Below are positions 1 through 10,226 of a stretch of DNA of 64,000 nucleotides, in pieces. The position numbers and the translations under genes were made by a program. The stretch is from Thermoanaerobaculia bacterium (GTDB taxonomy: Bacteria > Acidobacteriota > Thermoanaerobaculia > Multivoradales > JAHEKO01), in the NCBI GenBank assembly GCA_945787635.1, contig CALZIK010000089.1, forward strand, positions 1 through 64,000, in the 5' to 3' direction. Position 1 is the first letter of the stretch. Each line of letters begins with the position of its first letter. A model generated the notes under the pieces. It ran no database searches and was not told the origin of the DNA. It saw nothing but the letters and a program-made list of their open reading frames with translations.

Positions 1-1
1 C

Positions 2-394
2 CTGGACCGCGTCGGGCTGGGCACCCGCGGCGGGAGCCGCGCCGACGCTCTCTCGGGCGGCCAGCAGCAACGGGTTGCCGTCGCGCGCGCCCTCATGCAG
101 GGTCCCAAGTTGTTTCTGGCCGACGAGCCGGTAGCGTCGCTCGATCCGGCTCTGCGGCACTCGGTGATGCGCCACCTCGAGGCCTTGAATCGGGAAGAGG
201 GGCTGACCGTGGTGTGCACGCTGCACGATATCGATCTCATCAAGCGCTACGCCACACGGCTGATCGCCTTGCGCGACGGCCGGCTGGTCTACGAAGGCGA
301 TCCCCAGGGCTTCAACGCGCAGACCTTCAAGGACATCTACGGCGAGGACGCCGAGCCGACGACCGGTTTGTCTCAGACCGGGCAGGCCGGGTAG
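2..394 (+). CDS. phnC: Phosphonate-type ABC transporter ATP-binding protein, 3' fragment
   Basis: C-terminal 130 residues of an ABC ATPase; the 5' end lies outside the window. Visible are the signature LSGGQQQRVAVARAL (about fragment residues 17-31), Walker B LFLADEP with the catalytic Glu, a D-loop SLDP, and the switch His in CTLHD. The protein would drive import of phosphonate or a related oxyanion at the inner membrane. Assignment to PhnC rather than another importer ATPase rests mainly on the PhnE-type permease that starts 6 bp after its stop. No substrate-binding protein (PhnD) is visible; it may lie upstream of the window. Confidence 0.85.
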   Translation: MDRVGLGTRGGSRADALSGGQQQRVAVARALMQGPKLFLADEPVASLDPALRHSVMRHLEALNREEGLTVVCTLHDIDLIKRYATRLIALRDGRLVYEGDPQGFNAQTFKDIYGEDAEPTTGLSQTGQAG

Positions 395-400
395 AGCAGC

Positions 401-1477
401 ATGCGTAGAGAGACCGAAAAAGTGGCGTGGAAGAGGGGGCTGGCGGCGGTTCAGGCGTTTCTGATCGATGCCACTTTGCTCTGGCTCGGAATTCTGATGG
501 TCGAGTTTCTGATGATCGCATTTTCCGGCCGGCGCAGCCCGACCGGTTTTCTGCTCCCCGCCGAGGAGATTCTGGATCTTCTCCACTACGGACGGGCGGT
601 GATTGGAGCGGGCCTCGTTGCGCTGCTATGGGGGCGAGCTCGCGGCGACGTCACGGTCTCAGCCGGCCACGCGATGATCTACGGAGTCGACGACCAGGGG
701 CCGCCGTGGACGCGAACGGTGCGTGGCTGGTTCGCGTTTCTCCTCGCCGAGGTCACCTTCTTCACCGGTTGGCTCATCACCGAGGTGCAGCTGGTCCAGT
801 TCTTGACCCAGTTCAACAAGGCCCAAGACATTGTTCGCGGACTGGTCAACCCGTCGTCGGCGGTGCTCCACCAGGGCATGGTGCTGCTGGTCCAGACGAT
901 TTTTCTCGCGTTCATGGCGACCGCCTTCGCGATTCCGGTCGCCTTCGTGATTTCGTTCATGGCCGCCCGCAATCTGACCCGCGGGACCTTCTGGTCGCGT
1001 ACGCTTTATACGCTCACCCGTACGGCGATGAACCTGACCCGGGCGGTCGAGCCCCTGGTCTGGGCGCTGATTTTCATTTCCTGGGTCGGTATCGGTCCGT
1101 TCGCTGGAGTTCTCGCCCTATGGGTGCACTCGGTCGCGGCGCTCACCAAGCTCTACTCCGAGCAGATCGAGAACATCGACACCGGACCGGTGGACGCGAT
1201 CACCGCCACCGGCGGTTCGATGCTGCAGGTGATGCGCTATGGCGTCGTTCCCCAGGTGATCCCGCCGTTTCTGTCGTTCACCATCTACCGGTGGGACATC
1301 AATGTCCGGATGTCGACGATCATCGGCTTCGTCGGCGGCGGCGGTATCGGCTACATCCTGAAACCGAGGGTCGATCTCGGCCAGTGGGGCGAGGTCGGAA
1401 CCCTGGTTCTGCTGATCGCGGTCACCGTCTGGGGCATGGACATCCTGTCCGCCAAGATCCGTGAGCGGATCGTATAG
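401..1477 (+). CDS. phnE: Phosphonate-type ABC transporter permease PhnE
   Basis: Inner-membrane permease of 358 residues, partner of the preceding ATPase in what looks like one operon (6 bp gap). The C-terminal half has the binding-protein-dependent permease signature: an EAA-like loop (EQIENIDTGPVDAITATGG), then YRWDINVR and GFVGGGGIGY, both typical of PhnE. Hydrophobic segments occur near residues 20-40, 65-75, 105-125, 160-190, 215-250 and 330-350. The N-terminal part before the permease domain is about 100 residues longer than in a minimal PhnE. Phosphonate as substrate is inferred from family; phosphite or other alkylphosphonates are possible. Confidence 0.88.
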   Translation: MRRETEKVAWKRGLAAVQAFLIDATLLWLGILMVEFLMIAFSGRRSPTGFLLPAEEILDLLHYGRAVIGAGLVALLWGRARGDVTVSAGHAMIYGVDDQGPPWTRTVRGWFAFLLAEVTFFTGWLITEVQLVQFLTQFNKAQDIVRGLVNPSSAVLHQGMVLLVQTIFLAFMATAFAIPVAFVISFMAARNLTRGTFWSRTLYTLTRTAMNLTRAVEPLVWALIFISWVGIGPFAGVLALWVHSVAALTKLYSEQIENIDTGPVDAITATGGSMLQVMRYGVVPQVIPPFLSFTIYRWDINVRMSTIIGFVGGGGIGYILKPRVDLGQWGEVGTLVLLIAVTVWGMDILSAKIRERIV

Positions 1478-1577
1478 CCGGTGCGCAAGTAACTGCTTCC
1501 AAGAGCCTTACGGATTTCTGCCGGCCCGGCCCTGCGGTAGGATCCGGCCTGCGGTACGGACCCAAGAGGAGCGAGTT

Positions 1578-2426
1578 ATGAGATGGCGGGGACAGAGAAC
1601 CAGCACCAACGTAGAAGATCGCCGCCGGGGTGGCGGCGCCATGGTTCGCCGTGGCGCGCCGATAGGATGTGGCGGCCTACTCGTGATCCTGCTGCTGTCC
1701 TGGATGTTCGGTCAGGATCCGCAGCAGATGGTCGAGGTGATTCAGGACGCCCAGGTCGGCCAGGGGATGCCGGCTCCCGGGCCGACGGAGGCCGGCCCGC
1801 CGCGGGACGAGCTGGGCCAGTTCGCTTCGGTCGTCCTGGCCGATACCGAGACGACTTGGAACGAGCTTCTTGGAACCGGCTATCGCGAGCCGACCATGGT
1901 GCTTTTCTCCGGCCAGGTGCGATCCGCATGCGGCTTCAACACCGCCGCGGCCGGTCCGTTCTACTGCCCCGCGGACAGCAAGGTGTATCTGGACCTTAGC
2001 TTTTTCAATCAACTCGAGCGGCGGTTTGGAGCTCCGGGCGATTTCGCTCAGGCCTACGTCATTGCCCACGAGGTCGGTCATCACATCCAGAATCAGATGG
2101 GTATCAGCGAGCAGGTGCAGCGCGCTCGCCAGCAGGTCTCCCGTGAGCAGGGCAACGAGCTCTCGGTTCGGCTCGAGCTTCAGGCCGATTGCCTGGCGGG
2201 CGTCTGGGGGCACCATGCCAAACGCCAGCGCAACCTGATCGAGCCGGGTGATTTCGAGGAAGGCCTCAAGGCTGCGGCCGCGATCGGCGACGACGCGATT
2301 CAGCGCCAGAGCACGGGCTCGGTGCGGCCGGAGTCATGGACCCACGGCTCGTCCGAGCAGCGCCAGCGCTGGCTCTACCGGGGCCTCGAGACCGGCGACC
2401 CCAGCGCCTGCGATACGTTCGGATAG
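1578..2426 (+). CDS. Neutral zinc metallopeptidase, YpfJ family
   Basis: 282 residues if translation starts at the ATG at 1578, which follows a purine-rich AAGAGGAG site; an in-frame start at 1461 would overlap phnE and adds an unrelated 39-residue leader. The protein has a short basic, Gly-rich N-terminus, one membrane segment near residues 30-45, and the zincin motif AHEVGHHIQNQ (HExxH). A downstream LQADCLAGVW supplies the likely third zinc ligand. Four Cys residues (CGFN, YC, DC, SAC) are typical of this family. Probably an envelope-anchored peptidase; its substrate is unknown. It ends 3 bp before the convergent moeA. Confidence 0.85.
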   Translation: MRWRGQRTSTNVEDRRRGGGAMVRRGAPIGCGGLLVILLLSWMFGQDPQQMVEVIQDAQVGQGMPAPGPTEAGPPRDELGQFASVVLADTETTWNELLGTGYREPTMVLFSGQVRSACGFNTAAAGPFYCPADSKVYLDLSFFNQLERRFGAPGDFAQAYVIAHEVGHHIQNQMGISEQVQRARQQVSREQGNELSVRLELQADCLAGVWGHHAKRQRNLIEPGDFEEGLKAAAAIGDDAIQRQSTGSVRPESWTHGSSEQRQRWLYRGLETGDPSACDTFG

Positions 2427-2429
2427 CCC

Positions 2430-3629
2430 CTAGCCCAGCAGCAGAAGGACTTCGCAGTCCTCGCCGGGCGCGGCCGGCTGCGAGCGGGCTCGCACCCGGA
2501 CCAGGGCCGAGCCGTGTCCGTACGCGATGACGTCGTGGGAGCCCTTTGGTGGCCGTGGTGTCGCCAGGATCCGGCCCTCGCCGATCTCGATCGAAGCGGC
2601 GAGAAAACGATCTCGGTCTTTGGCGCCGGGCAGAGGCGCTGCGAGCTCCGCACGAAGAGCTCCGTGCCAGAACCCGTCCTCGAAGCCCATCAGCCGCCTC
2701 AAGAAGGGTCTGACGAAGAGCCAGAAGCAGACCATCGCCGAGGCCGGGTTGCCGGGCAGGCCGAAGACCCACCCCCGCTCGTGCCGCGCCGCCACCAGGG
2801 GCTTGCCTGGCTGGATCGCGACCGAGTCGAAGAGTGTTTCGCAGCCGTGGCTTGCGAGAACATCTTCGACCAGATCGAAGATGCCCTTCGAGACGCCGCC
2901 CGAGATCAAGAGCACCTCATGCTCGAGGCCTTTGGCGATCGAGCGCGAGAGGTCGGGAAGATCGTCGCGAGCGATACCCAGGGCGCTGAAGTCGAGGTTG
3001 AGGGTTGTGCCGGCGGCGAGCAGAAAATCCGTGTGGGTGTCGCGGAGCTGCCCGGGCTCGAGGCGCTGCTCGGGAGGTCGGATCTCGTCACCGGTCGCGA
3101 GGGTTGCGACGCGGGGGGCCGAGTGCACCGCAAGCTCATGGACGCCGTGCGCGGCCAGCAGACCGAGAACCGCCGGGTTGGTGGGTGTTCCGGCGGCCAG
3201 AATCTCGTCTCCCGACCGGACGACCTCGCCATGGCGCCGGATGTGGGCGCCTGATTCGGAGGCCGCCGTGAAGCGGACGATCTTGGAGCCCGCGTCGGTT
3301 TGTTCGACCGGGACGACCGCCTCGGTGCCCGACGGCACCGGCGCGCCGGTCATAATCCGGACGGCGGTATGCGGTTCCAACCGGTGGCCGGGCCGATCCC
3401 CGGCCGCGATGGTGGCGGTCACCGGGAGAGTCTCGTCGGGCTCGACCGGGTCGGCGATGGCGTAGCCGTCCATCGCCGACATATCGCAGGGCGGCAGATC
3501 GACGTCGGCGTAGACGGCCTCCGCAAGAACGCGGCCCAAGGCCTGTCTGCGGGCGACAGGCTCGGATCGCAGCGGCACCAATCCCCGGGCGAGCCGGCGC
3601 CAGGCGTCTTCGGGAGAGAGGATCGGCAT
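2430..3629 (-). CDS. moeA: Molybdopterin molybdotransferase MoeA
   Basis: 399 residues, full length for MoeA. It inserts molybdate into adenylylated molybdopterin in the last step of molybdenum-cofactor synthesis in the cytoplasm. Family motifs are all present: SAMDGYA near residue 53, TGAPVPSG, TGDE near 180, the SGGVSKGIFD molybdopterin-binding loop near 245, and GLPGNPASA near 295. It faces away from the DUF4388 gene across a 111-bp divergent region. The XdhC-family gene at 4910 is also Moco-related, which implies that a molybdo-hydroxylase is encoded elsewhere in the genome. Confidence 0.93.
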   Translation of the reverse strand: MPILSPEDAWRRLARGLVPLRSEPVARRQALGRVLAEAVYADVDLPPCDMSAMDGYAIADPVEPDETLPVTATIAAGDRPGHRLEPHTAVRIMTGAPVPSGTEAVVPVEQTDAGSKIVRFTAASESGAHIRRHGEVVRSGDEILAAGTPTNPAVLGLLAAHGVHELAVHSAPRVATLATGDEIRPPEQRLEPGQLRDTHTDFLLAAGTTLNLDFSALGIARDDLPDLSRSIAKGLEHEVLLISGGVSKGIFDLVEDVLASHGCETLFDSVAIQPGKPLVAARHERGWVFGLPGNPASAMVCFWLFVRPFLRRLMGFEDGFWHGALRAELAAPLPGAKDRDRFLAASIEIGEGRILATPRPPKGSHDVIAYGHGSALVRVRARSQPAAPGEDCEVLLLLG

Positions 3630-3652
3630 GATGGGAACGCTACCAGTGTCTG

Positions 3653-3690
3653 GCCTCGAACCGGCCGCCGGTTCGAGGCGGTGCTATATT
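3653..3690. promoter_or_regulatory. 12-bp palindrome plus -10 box in the moeA / DUF4388 divergent region
   Basis: A perfect 12-bp inverted repeat (GCCTCGAACCGG, 3-nt loop CCG, CCGGTTCGAGGC; 3653-3679) is followed 5 bp later by TATATT (3685-3690), a plausible -10 box for the gene at 3741. The repeat covers where the -35 would lie, so it could be an operator. It could also be a hairpin in a transcript running toward moeA. No regulator is identified. Confidence 0.4.
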
Positions 3691-3740
3691 GAACGCACTA
3701 TTCGACTTCAAGAGCAGCCATTTTTGCAGATCCGTCAGCG

Positions 3741-4529
3741 ATGAATCGCAAGTTCGAGTATCGAGCCAGTCTACGGGAAGTGACTCTTCCCGAGATGCTT
3801 TACACCATTCATCGGTTCAGGGTTCCCGGCGTCATCGAAGCCAGGCAGGACTCGGTCGTCAAGAAAGTTGTGCTCCAGGATGGCGTCATCGTGCACGCCA
3901 CCTCGACGGACCTTCGGGACAGCCTCGGCGAGCACCTCAAGCGAACCGGCAAGCTTTCAGAGGCCGACTACGAGCATGTCGCCGGCGCACGGATGGCGGG
4001 AGAGAAGCGATTCGGAGTGCTCCTGCTCGAGCTCGGAATGCTCACGCCCCGCGAGGTCTACGACGCGATTCAGGCTCATGTCGAGGAGATCGTCTGGAGC
4101 CTCTTCTACTGGCGGGACGGCGAAGTGACCTTCAATGTGGGCGAGAGCGAGGGCTTTCAGCGAGTGCGCATTCAGCTGCCGTTGCGAAGAGTCATCTTCG
4201 AGGGGATTCGAAGGGCCCCCGAGGCCAAGCCCCTGGTGGAGAGGCTCGGCAAGCGCTCGACGGTGTTCGAAGCCTGCTTCCAGTGGGAAGACCTGATCGA
4301 GGTCGGGCTGGACGCAGATGCGTATCGGCTCTTGATCGAGGTGGACGCCGTCAGGTCACTCTACGACCTGTGCTCGCTCGAGCCGTTGAGCGCGGCCGAG
4401 AACGCCAAGCTCCTATATGCTTTTCAGGTATTGCATCTCGTACGGCGACGGGAGGTTGGCGCGTCTGCCGATGCCGGCCAGCCGGTCAAAGTGCAACTCA
4501 AGCCGCAAAACGATATCTTCCCTGGTTGA
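3741..4529 (+). CDS. DUF4388 (PATAN-like) domain protein
   Basis: 262 residues, no signal peptide, so cytoplasmic. The N-terminal ~100 residues match the DUF4388 pattern: LPEMLYTIHRFRVPGVIE, then VVLQDGVIVHA, then SLGEHLKRTGKLSEADYE. These domains occur in bacterial signalling proteins linked to two-component systems and motility. The central part (about 100-160) has a helical segment typical of the family, RFGVLLLELGMLTPREVYDAI and WSLFYWRDGEVTF; the C-terminal 90 residues are helical and unassigned. A role as a signalling adaptor is inference. It precedes the FmdB-type gene by 27 bp and may be co-transcribed with it. Confidence 0.75.
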   Translation: MNRKFEYRASLREVTLPEMLYTIHRFRVPGVIEARQDSVVKKVVLQDGVIVHATSTDLRDSLGEHLKRTGKLSEADYEHVAGARMAGEKRFGVLLLELGMLTPREVYDAIQAHVEEIVWSLFYWRDGEVTFNVGESEGFQRVRIQLPLRRVIFEGIRRAPEAKPLVERLGKRSTVFEACFQWEDLIEVGLDADAYRLLIEVDAVRSLYDLCSLEPLSAAENAKLLYAFQVLHLVRRREVGASADAGQPVKVQLKPQNDIFPG

Positions 4530-4556
4530 GAGCCCGGGCGGCTCGGAGTTTCATCT

Positions 4557-4895
4557 ATGCCGATTTTCGAGTACGAGTGCACCGACTGCGGCGAGCGAGT
4601 CGAGCATCTCCAGCTCAGCTCTGATGCTCCACTCGCCGAGTGCCCCGAGTGTGGGGGGGCGGTGCGCAAGCTCATGTCCGCGCCGGCCTTTCAGTTCAAG
4701 GGTACCGGCTGGTATGTGACCGACTATGCCGGCAAGGGCAAGCCGTCTTCCAATGGCGGCGGGTCGGCGAGCTCGAGCACCGACAAGAAGGCTGACAAGG
4801 AAGGGTCGAAGACGGCGAAGTCGAGTGATTCCGACGGGTCGAAGTCGGGATCGTCGAGCGTTTCGCCCGCCAAACCGTCCGCGACCTCCGATTGA
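4557..4895 (+). CDS. FmdB-family zinc ribbon protein
   Basis: 112 residues. The N-terminus [12 protein letters not shown] with a second pair CPECGG near residue 32 is the FmdB/CxxC_CxxC_SSSS zinc-ribbon signature; four Cys should bind one zinc. From about residue 60 the chain is a low-complexity Gly/Ser/Lys/Asp tail, as is common in this family. The function is unknown; the name derives from the fmd (formamidase) operon of Methylophilus. The tail ends next to the XdhC-type gene start, suggesting co-transcription. Confidence 0.85.
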   Translation: MPIFEYECTDCGERVEHLQLSSDAPLAECPECGGAVRKLMSAPAFQFKGTGWYVTDYAGKGKPSSNGGGSASSSTDKKADKEGSKTAKSSDSDGSKSGSSSVSPAKPSATSD

Positions 4896-4909
4896 CCTGG
4901 GGATTCGAC

Positions 4910-5770
4910 GTGAGCCTGCCCACAGTTTCCGACGTCTTGAAGGAGGCGGAGCGGAGTGTGTGCGAAAGCGGAAGGGCGGCGCTTTGCCAGGTGGTGCGAA
5001 CCGAGGGATCGAGTCCGGGCAAGGCCGGCTGGAAGCTTTTGGTGCGCCCGGACGGCTCGGCCTTCGGGAATCTGGGCGGCGGCGCTTTTGAGGCCCTGGT
5101 CAAGAGAGACGCCTTCGAGAAACTGGGCGAAGCCGGGCCCCGAGCCGAGGTCAAGCGGTACTATCTGACCGAGACCGCCGTTCGGGGAGAAGCGACCGGG
5201 ATGGTCTGTGGCGGCTTCGTGGAGGTTTTTCTGGAAGTTCTGTCGTCGAGGCCTTTGCTGGTGATCTGCGGGGGCGGCCCGGTTGGGCAGGCTCTGGCGC
5301 GTAACGCCGTGCTATGCGGATTCGAGGTCATGGTCGCCGACGATCGTGAGGAGTTCCGCCGGCCTGAGTTGTTCCCCGCGGGTACCGAGATCGCGGCGAT
5401 CGATCTCCGCGACGATCGGCCGTTACTCGCGACCGCAGGGGATCGCGAGGTCTTCGCTGCCGTGGTGAGCCGCTGCTGGGAAACCGACCTGGCAGCCATG
5501 GCCTCGATTCTGACCGAGCCGCCGAGGCGGCTGGTTTACCTTGGCTTGATGGGGAGCGCGCGCAAGGTCAAACGCGTCCTCGGAGAGTTGCGCGATCGAG
5601 GCCTGAGCCCCGACCCGGCCGTGCTCCGCGCGCCCATCGGGCTCGAGATCGGGGCCGGCGAGCCCGGTGAGTTGGCGGTTTCCATCCTGGCCGAGATGAT
5701 CCCGGTTCGACGGGCCGCTGCCGGCAAGGACGCGGCTCGAGAGATCGCCTCGAAGCGTCGCGCCGGCTGA
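4910..5770 (+). CDS. XdhC/CoxI-family molybdoenzyme maturation protein
   Basis: 286 residues from the GTG at 4910, which has a CTGGGG site just upstream; a TTG at 4892 overlapping the fmdB-type stop would add six residues. The N-terminal XdhC_CoxI domain has RTEGSSPGKAGWKL and NLGGGAFE; the C-terminal half is a Rossmann fold (VICGGGPVGQAL near residue 115) ending with LGLMGSARK and APIGLEIGAGEPGELAVSI. XdhC proteins bind Moco, promote its sulfuration and insert it into xanthine dehydrogenase/CO dehydrogenase-type enzymes. The target enzyme is not in this window; moeA lies 1.3 kb away. Confidence 0.88.
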   Translation: MSLPTVSDVLKEAERSVCESGRAALCQVVRTEGSSPGKAGWKLLVRPDGSAFGNLGGGAFEALVKRDAFEKLGEAGPRAEVKRYYLTETAVRGEATGMVCGGFVEVFLEVLSSRPLLVICGGGPVGQALARNAVLCGFEVMVADDREEFRRPELFPAGTEIAAIDLRDDRPLLATAGDREVFAAVVSRCWETDLAAMASILTEPPRRLVYLGLMGSARKVKRVLGELRDRGLSPDPAVLRAPIGLEIGAGEPGELAVSILAEMIPVRRAAAGKDAAREIASKRRAG

Positions 5771-5846
5771 TCGATTCGACGAGGAGCAGCGCCGCCCAGC
5801 GGGATGCAGTGTCGCTCGAATGTAAGCGAACCCGCCATACGGAAGG

Positions 5847-7262
<1,416 letters not shown>

Positions 7263-7268
7263 GGCTGT

Positions 7269-8975
7269 CTATGCCTCCATCGGCACCGGCTCGGCGGCCG
7301 CAGGGACCGCTCCGGGCAGTTCCACCCGCACTCGGGTGCCCTTGGCGGGTTGGCTCTCGACGTAGACCTGGCCGTCGTGCTCCTTGACGATGCGGTAGAC
7401 GATCGCCATGCCGATACCGGTGCCGCTGTCGAAGTACGAACGGAAAGGGTGAAACATCCGCTCCTTTTCCTCGGCGGTCATCCCGCAGCCGGTGTCGACG
7501 AACTCGAGGTAGTAGCGCCCATCGACGAGCTGGCCGACGATTCTCAGCCGGCCACCGTCGGACATGGCGCGGAGGCTGTTGCGCGTGAGATTCCAGAAGA
7601 TCTGGCTGATCTGATCGCGGTCGCCGACCAGATAAACGCTCTCCGGCTCGAGCTCGAGCTCGATGTCGTGCTCGACGCCGACCTCGTTGCTGTTGCGCAG
7701 GAGCTCGACGTTTTCGGCCACGAGCGCGGCTACGTCAAAGCGGACGCTGGCCGCGTGCTTGGGGCGGGCGAATTGCAGGAATCCCTTGATGGTTCGGTCG
7801 AGACGCTGGCTCTCCTTGAGAATGATATTGAGGAGCTTGCTCTTTGGCGAGTCCTCGGAAACTCCGGAGGAGAGCATCTGCACGGAACCGGATATGGCCG
7901 CCAAAGGATTGCCGATCTCGTGGGCGAGCCCGGAGGCCATCTGACCGACCGCGGCCATGCGCTCCTGGAGCCGGTGTTCCTCTTGGAGACGCCGCCACTC
8001 CGACAGATCCTGGAAGATGAGGATGAAGCCCGCCATCTGACCGCCGCCGCTCAAGGTGCTCAGCGTGTAGCCAATGGTCAGCTTCCGGTCTTCTAAGCGA
8101 TAGTCCGCGTCGAAGCGGTTGCGTGCGGCTTGTCCGGCTCCGCCGCAAAGCGTCCGCCACGTCTGCTCGTCGAATAGCCCCAGTTCATAGACGTGCCGTC
8201 CTATCAGCTGCTCGAGAGGCCTGAGGAGAATGTCCTGGGCCGCTAGATTGGCGCTGGTGACGACGCCCGAGGTGTCGGTCGTCATCAAGCCGCTCGGAAT
8301 GGATTCGATCACGTCTCGGTAGGCGACACGAAGCTCGGCCAGTCGTTCGCCCTTCTGGACCAGCGCTTCCTCGGCACGGGCGACATTTCGAGCCAGATGT
8401 GCGGTCAGAAACGCGACCGCATAGAAGCCCACCAGGTGTATGACCAGGTAGTAGCCGAGCCTCAACGCCGAGGGCTCCAGTGCCATATCGCTCGTGGCCT
8501 GAGCCGCCCAGCCCTGTGTCGTGGCGTATACCACGGCCGCGTACAAGAGCCATGCGAAGCTGGCGATGTAGACTCCGGCCTGGCGCCGCAAAAACACCGA
8601 GGCTTCGGTGATCACGATCAGGTAGAGAATGGAGAAGACGCTGCTCGCGCCGCCGAAGTAGTAGACCAGCCCGGTGATCACCAGCAGATCGCCGGTGAAC
8701 TGAATGTAGGCTTGGGTCGCGCCGCTCGGCTTGCGCAGCGCAAGGAAAACGAGGTAGACGAGGCTTGCGACATATACCGCGCCCGCTCCGCGAAACAGGA
8801 AGTCGAAGCTCAGGTCCCTGCTCTCGTCGGTCATCCTGAGCAGGAAGTACGGCAGCGCCATGCCGGTGACCGCCACCAGCCGCAGGATGATCATCCAGCG
8901 CAACTGATGGAACAACTTCACCTCGGGCCGCATCGAGCGCGACTCGAAACTGCCGGTCTCTGACGTTTCGCTCAC
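7269..8975 (-). CDS. pilS: PilS-type membrane sensor histidine kinase
   Basis: 568 residues. About six hydrophobic segments in residues 25-200 form the PilS membrane sensor. A coiled stretch and a PAS domain (about 215-330) follow, then the kinase core: H-box HEIGNPLAAIS (His near 351), N-box NLTRNSLRAM, G1 DTGCGM and G2 GTGIGMAIVYRIV. It would autophosphorylate and pass phosphate to PilR Asp53. In Pseudomonas PilS senses pilin level in the inner membrane; whether that holds here is inferred. Tightly packed between pilC (21 bp) and pilR (6 bp). Confidence 0.88.
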   Translation of the reverse strand: MSETSETGSFESRSMRPEVKLFHQLRWMIILRLVAVTGMALPYFLLRMTDESRDLSFDFLFRGAGAVYVASLVYLVFLALRKPSGATQAYIQFTGDLLVITGLVYYFGGASSVFSILYLIVITEASVFLRRQAGVYIASFAWLLYAAVVYATTQGWAAQATSDMALEPSALRLGYYLVIHLVGFYAVAFLTAHLARNVARAEEALVQKGERLAELRVAYRDVIESIPSGLMTTDTSGVVTSANLAAQDILLRPLEQLIGRHVYELGLFDEQTWRTLCGGAGQAARNRFDADYRLEDRKLTIGYTLSTLSGGGQMAGFILIFQDLSEWRRLQEEHRLQERMAAVGQMASGLAHEIGNPLAAISGSVQMLSSGVSEDSPKSKLLNIILKESQRLDRTIKGFLQFARPKHAASVRFDVAALVAENVELLRNSNEVGVEHDIELELEPESVYLVGDRDQISQIFWNLTRNSLRAMSDGGRLRIVGQLVDGRYYLEFVDTGCGMTAEEKERMFHPFRSYFDSGTGIGMAIVYRIVKEHDGQVYVESQPAKGTRVRVELPGAVPAAAEPVPMEA

Positions 8976-8996
8976 CGGCGTCCTCTCGACACGGCG

Positions 8997-10202
8997 CTAT
9001 TGGATCTGACCGAGAATCGTATACAGCGGCAGATACATCGCAGCCACGATGGTGCCGATGATCGCACCGAGGACCACGATCATGATCGGCTCGAGCAGCT
9101 TGACCATGCCCGCGACCGCGGTATCGACCTCGTCTTCGTAGAAGTCGGCGATCTTGGAGAGCATCTGATCCAGGGCGCCGGTCTGTTCACCGACGTTGAT
9201 CATCTGCACGACCATCGGAGGAAAGACCTTGGTCTCGCCGAGTGGACCGCTCAGAGTCTTGCCCTCTTCTACACTGCGCCGCGTCAACATGATGGCGTCT
9301 TCGATGATCGAGTTGCCGGCGGTCTTGGCGGTGATCTCGAGCCCGTCCAGAATCGGAACGCCGGACGAGGTCAGGGTCGATAGGGTCCGGCAGAAACGGG
9401 CCACCGAGATCTTGCGGAGAATCTCGCCAAGAATAGGAATGCGCAGCAGCAGCCCGTCGAGCACTCTGCGCCCCTTGTCGGTCCGGTGGTAGGCGCGGAT
9501 CGCGAAGAAGACACCCACCAACGCAGCCAGAATGAGGAGCGAGTAGCTGGCCACGAAGTTGCTCAACGAGACAACCCACTGGGTCAGGGCCGGAAGCTCT
9601 CCGCCCAGGCCGGCGAACAGCTGTGCAAACACCGGGATGACCTTCCAGAGGATGATCCAGACCACGCCGACCGCGATCAAGATGACCGTGACCGGGTACA
9701 TCATCGCGGATTTGACCTGATTCTTGAGCTTGACCGCTTTTTCCAGGTAGACGGAAAGGCGCTGCAGGATCACATCCAGAATACCGCCGGCCTCGCCGGC
9801 CGCGACCATGTTGACGTAGAGGTTGTCGAACGCCTTGGGCTGCCGGCGCATGGCTTCAGCCAGCGAGGCGCCGCCCTCGACGTCGGAACGGATCTTGGTG
9901 ATCATCGCGCCAAAGGCGGGGTGCTCCTGCTGCTCGCCGAGTATCTCGAGGCACTGGACCAGCGGCAGGCCGGCATCGAGCATCACCGAGAACTGTCGAG
10001 TAAACAGCGCGACCTTCTGTTGGTTGACCTTGCGTGGGATGCGCGGCAGAAACGCGATCTCGCGCCCCTTCTCTCGCAGGGTACTGACCCGGATCTGTTG
10101 TTGGCGCAGCACTGCCGCCGCCGCGTCCTTGCTGTCGGCAAGCATGACGCCTTCACGGAAACCTCCTTGGCGGTCGCGGCCTTTCCAGACAAAACTAGGC
10201 AT
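8997..10202 (-). CDS. pilC: Type IV pilus inner-membrane platform protein PilC
   Basis: 401 residues, the usual length. Two T2SF (GspF) domains are visible, each with FTRQFSVMLDAGLPL-like and FCRTLSTLTSSGVPI motifs followed by a long hydrophobic segment (near residues 170-195, 220-235 and 375-395). The first 60 residues carry the PilC N-terminus (FVWKGRDRQG). PilC is the membrane platform on which the assembly and retraction ATPases act. It lies 24 bp after pilT. No pilB gene is seen in the window. Confidence 0.93.
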   Translation of the reverse strand: MPSFVWKGRDRQGGFREGVMLADSKDAAAAVLRQQQIRVSTLREKGREIAFLPRIPRKVNQQKVALFTRQFSVMLDAGLPLVQCLEILGEQQEHPAFGAMITKIRSDVEGGASLAEAMRRQPKAFDNLYVNMVAAGEAGGILDVILQRLSVYLEKAVKLKNQVKSAMMYPVTVILIAVGVVWIILWKVIPVFAQLFAGLGGELPALTQWVVSLSNFVASYSLLILAALVGVFFAIRAYHRTDKGRRVLDGLLLRIPILGEILRKISVARFCRTLSTLTSSGVPILDGLEITAKTAGNSIIEDAIMLTRRSVEEGKTLSGPLGETKVFPPMVVQMINVGEQTGALDQMLSKIADFYEDEVDTAVAGMVKLLEPIMIVVLGAIIGTIVAAMYLPLYTILGQIQ

Positions 10203-10226
10203 CAGAGGTACTCCTTACGGCAGCGC

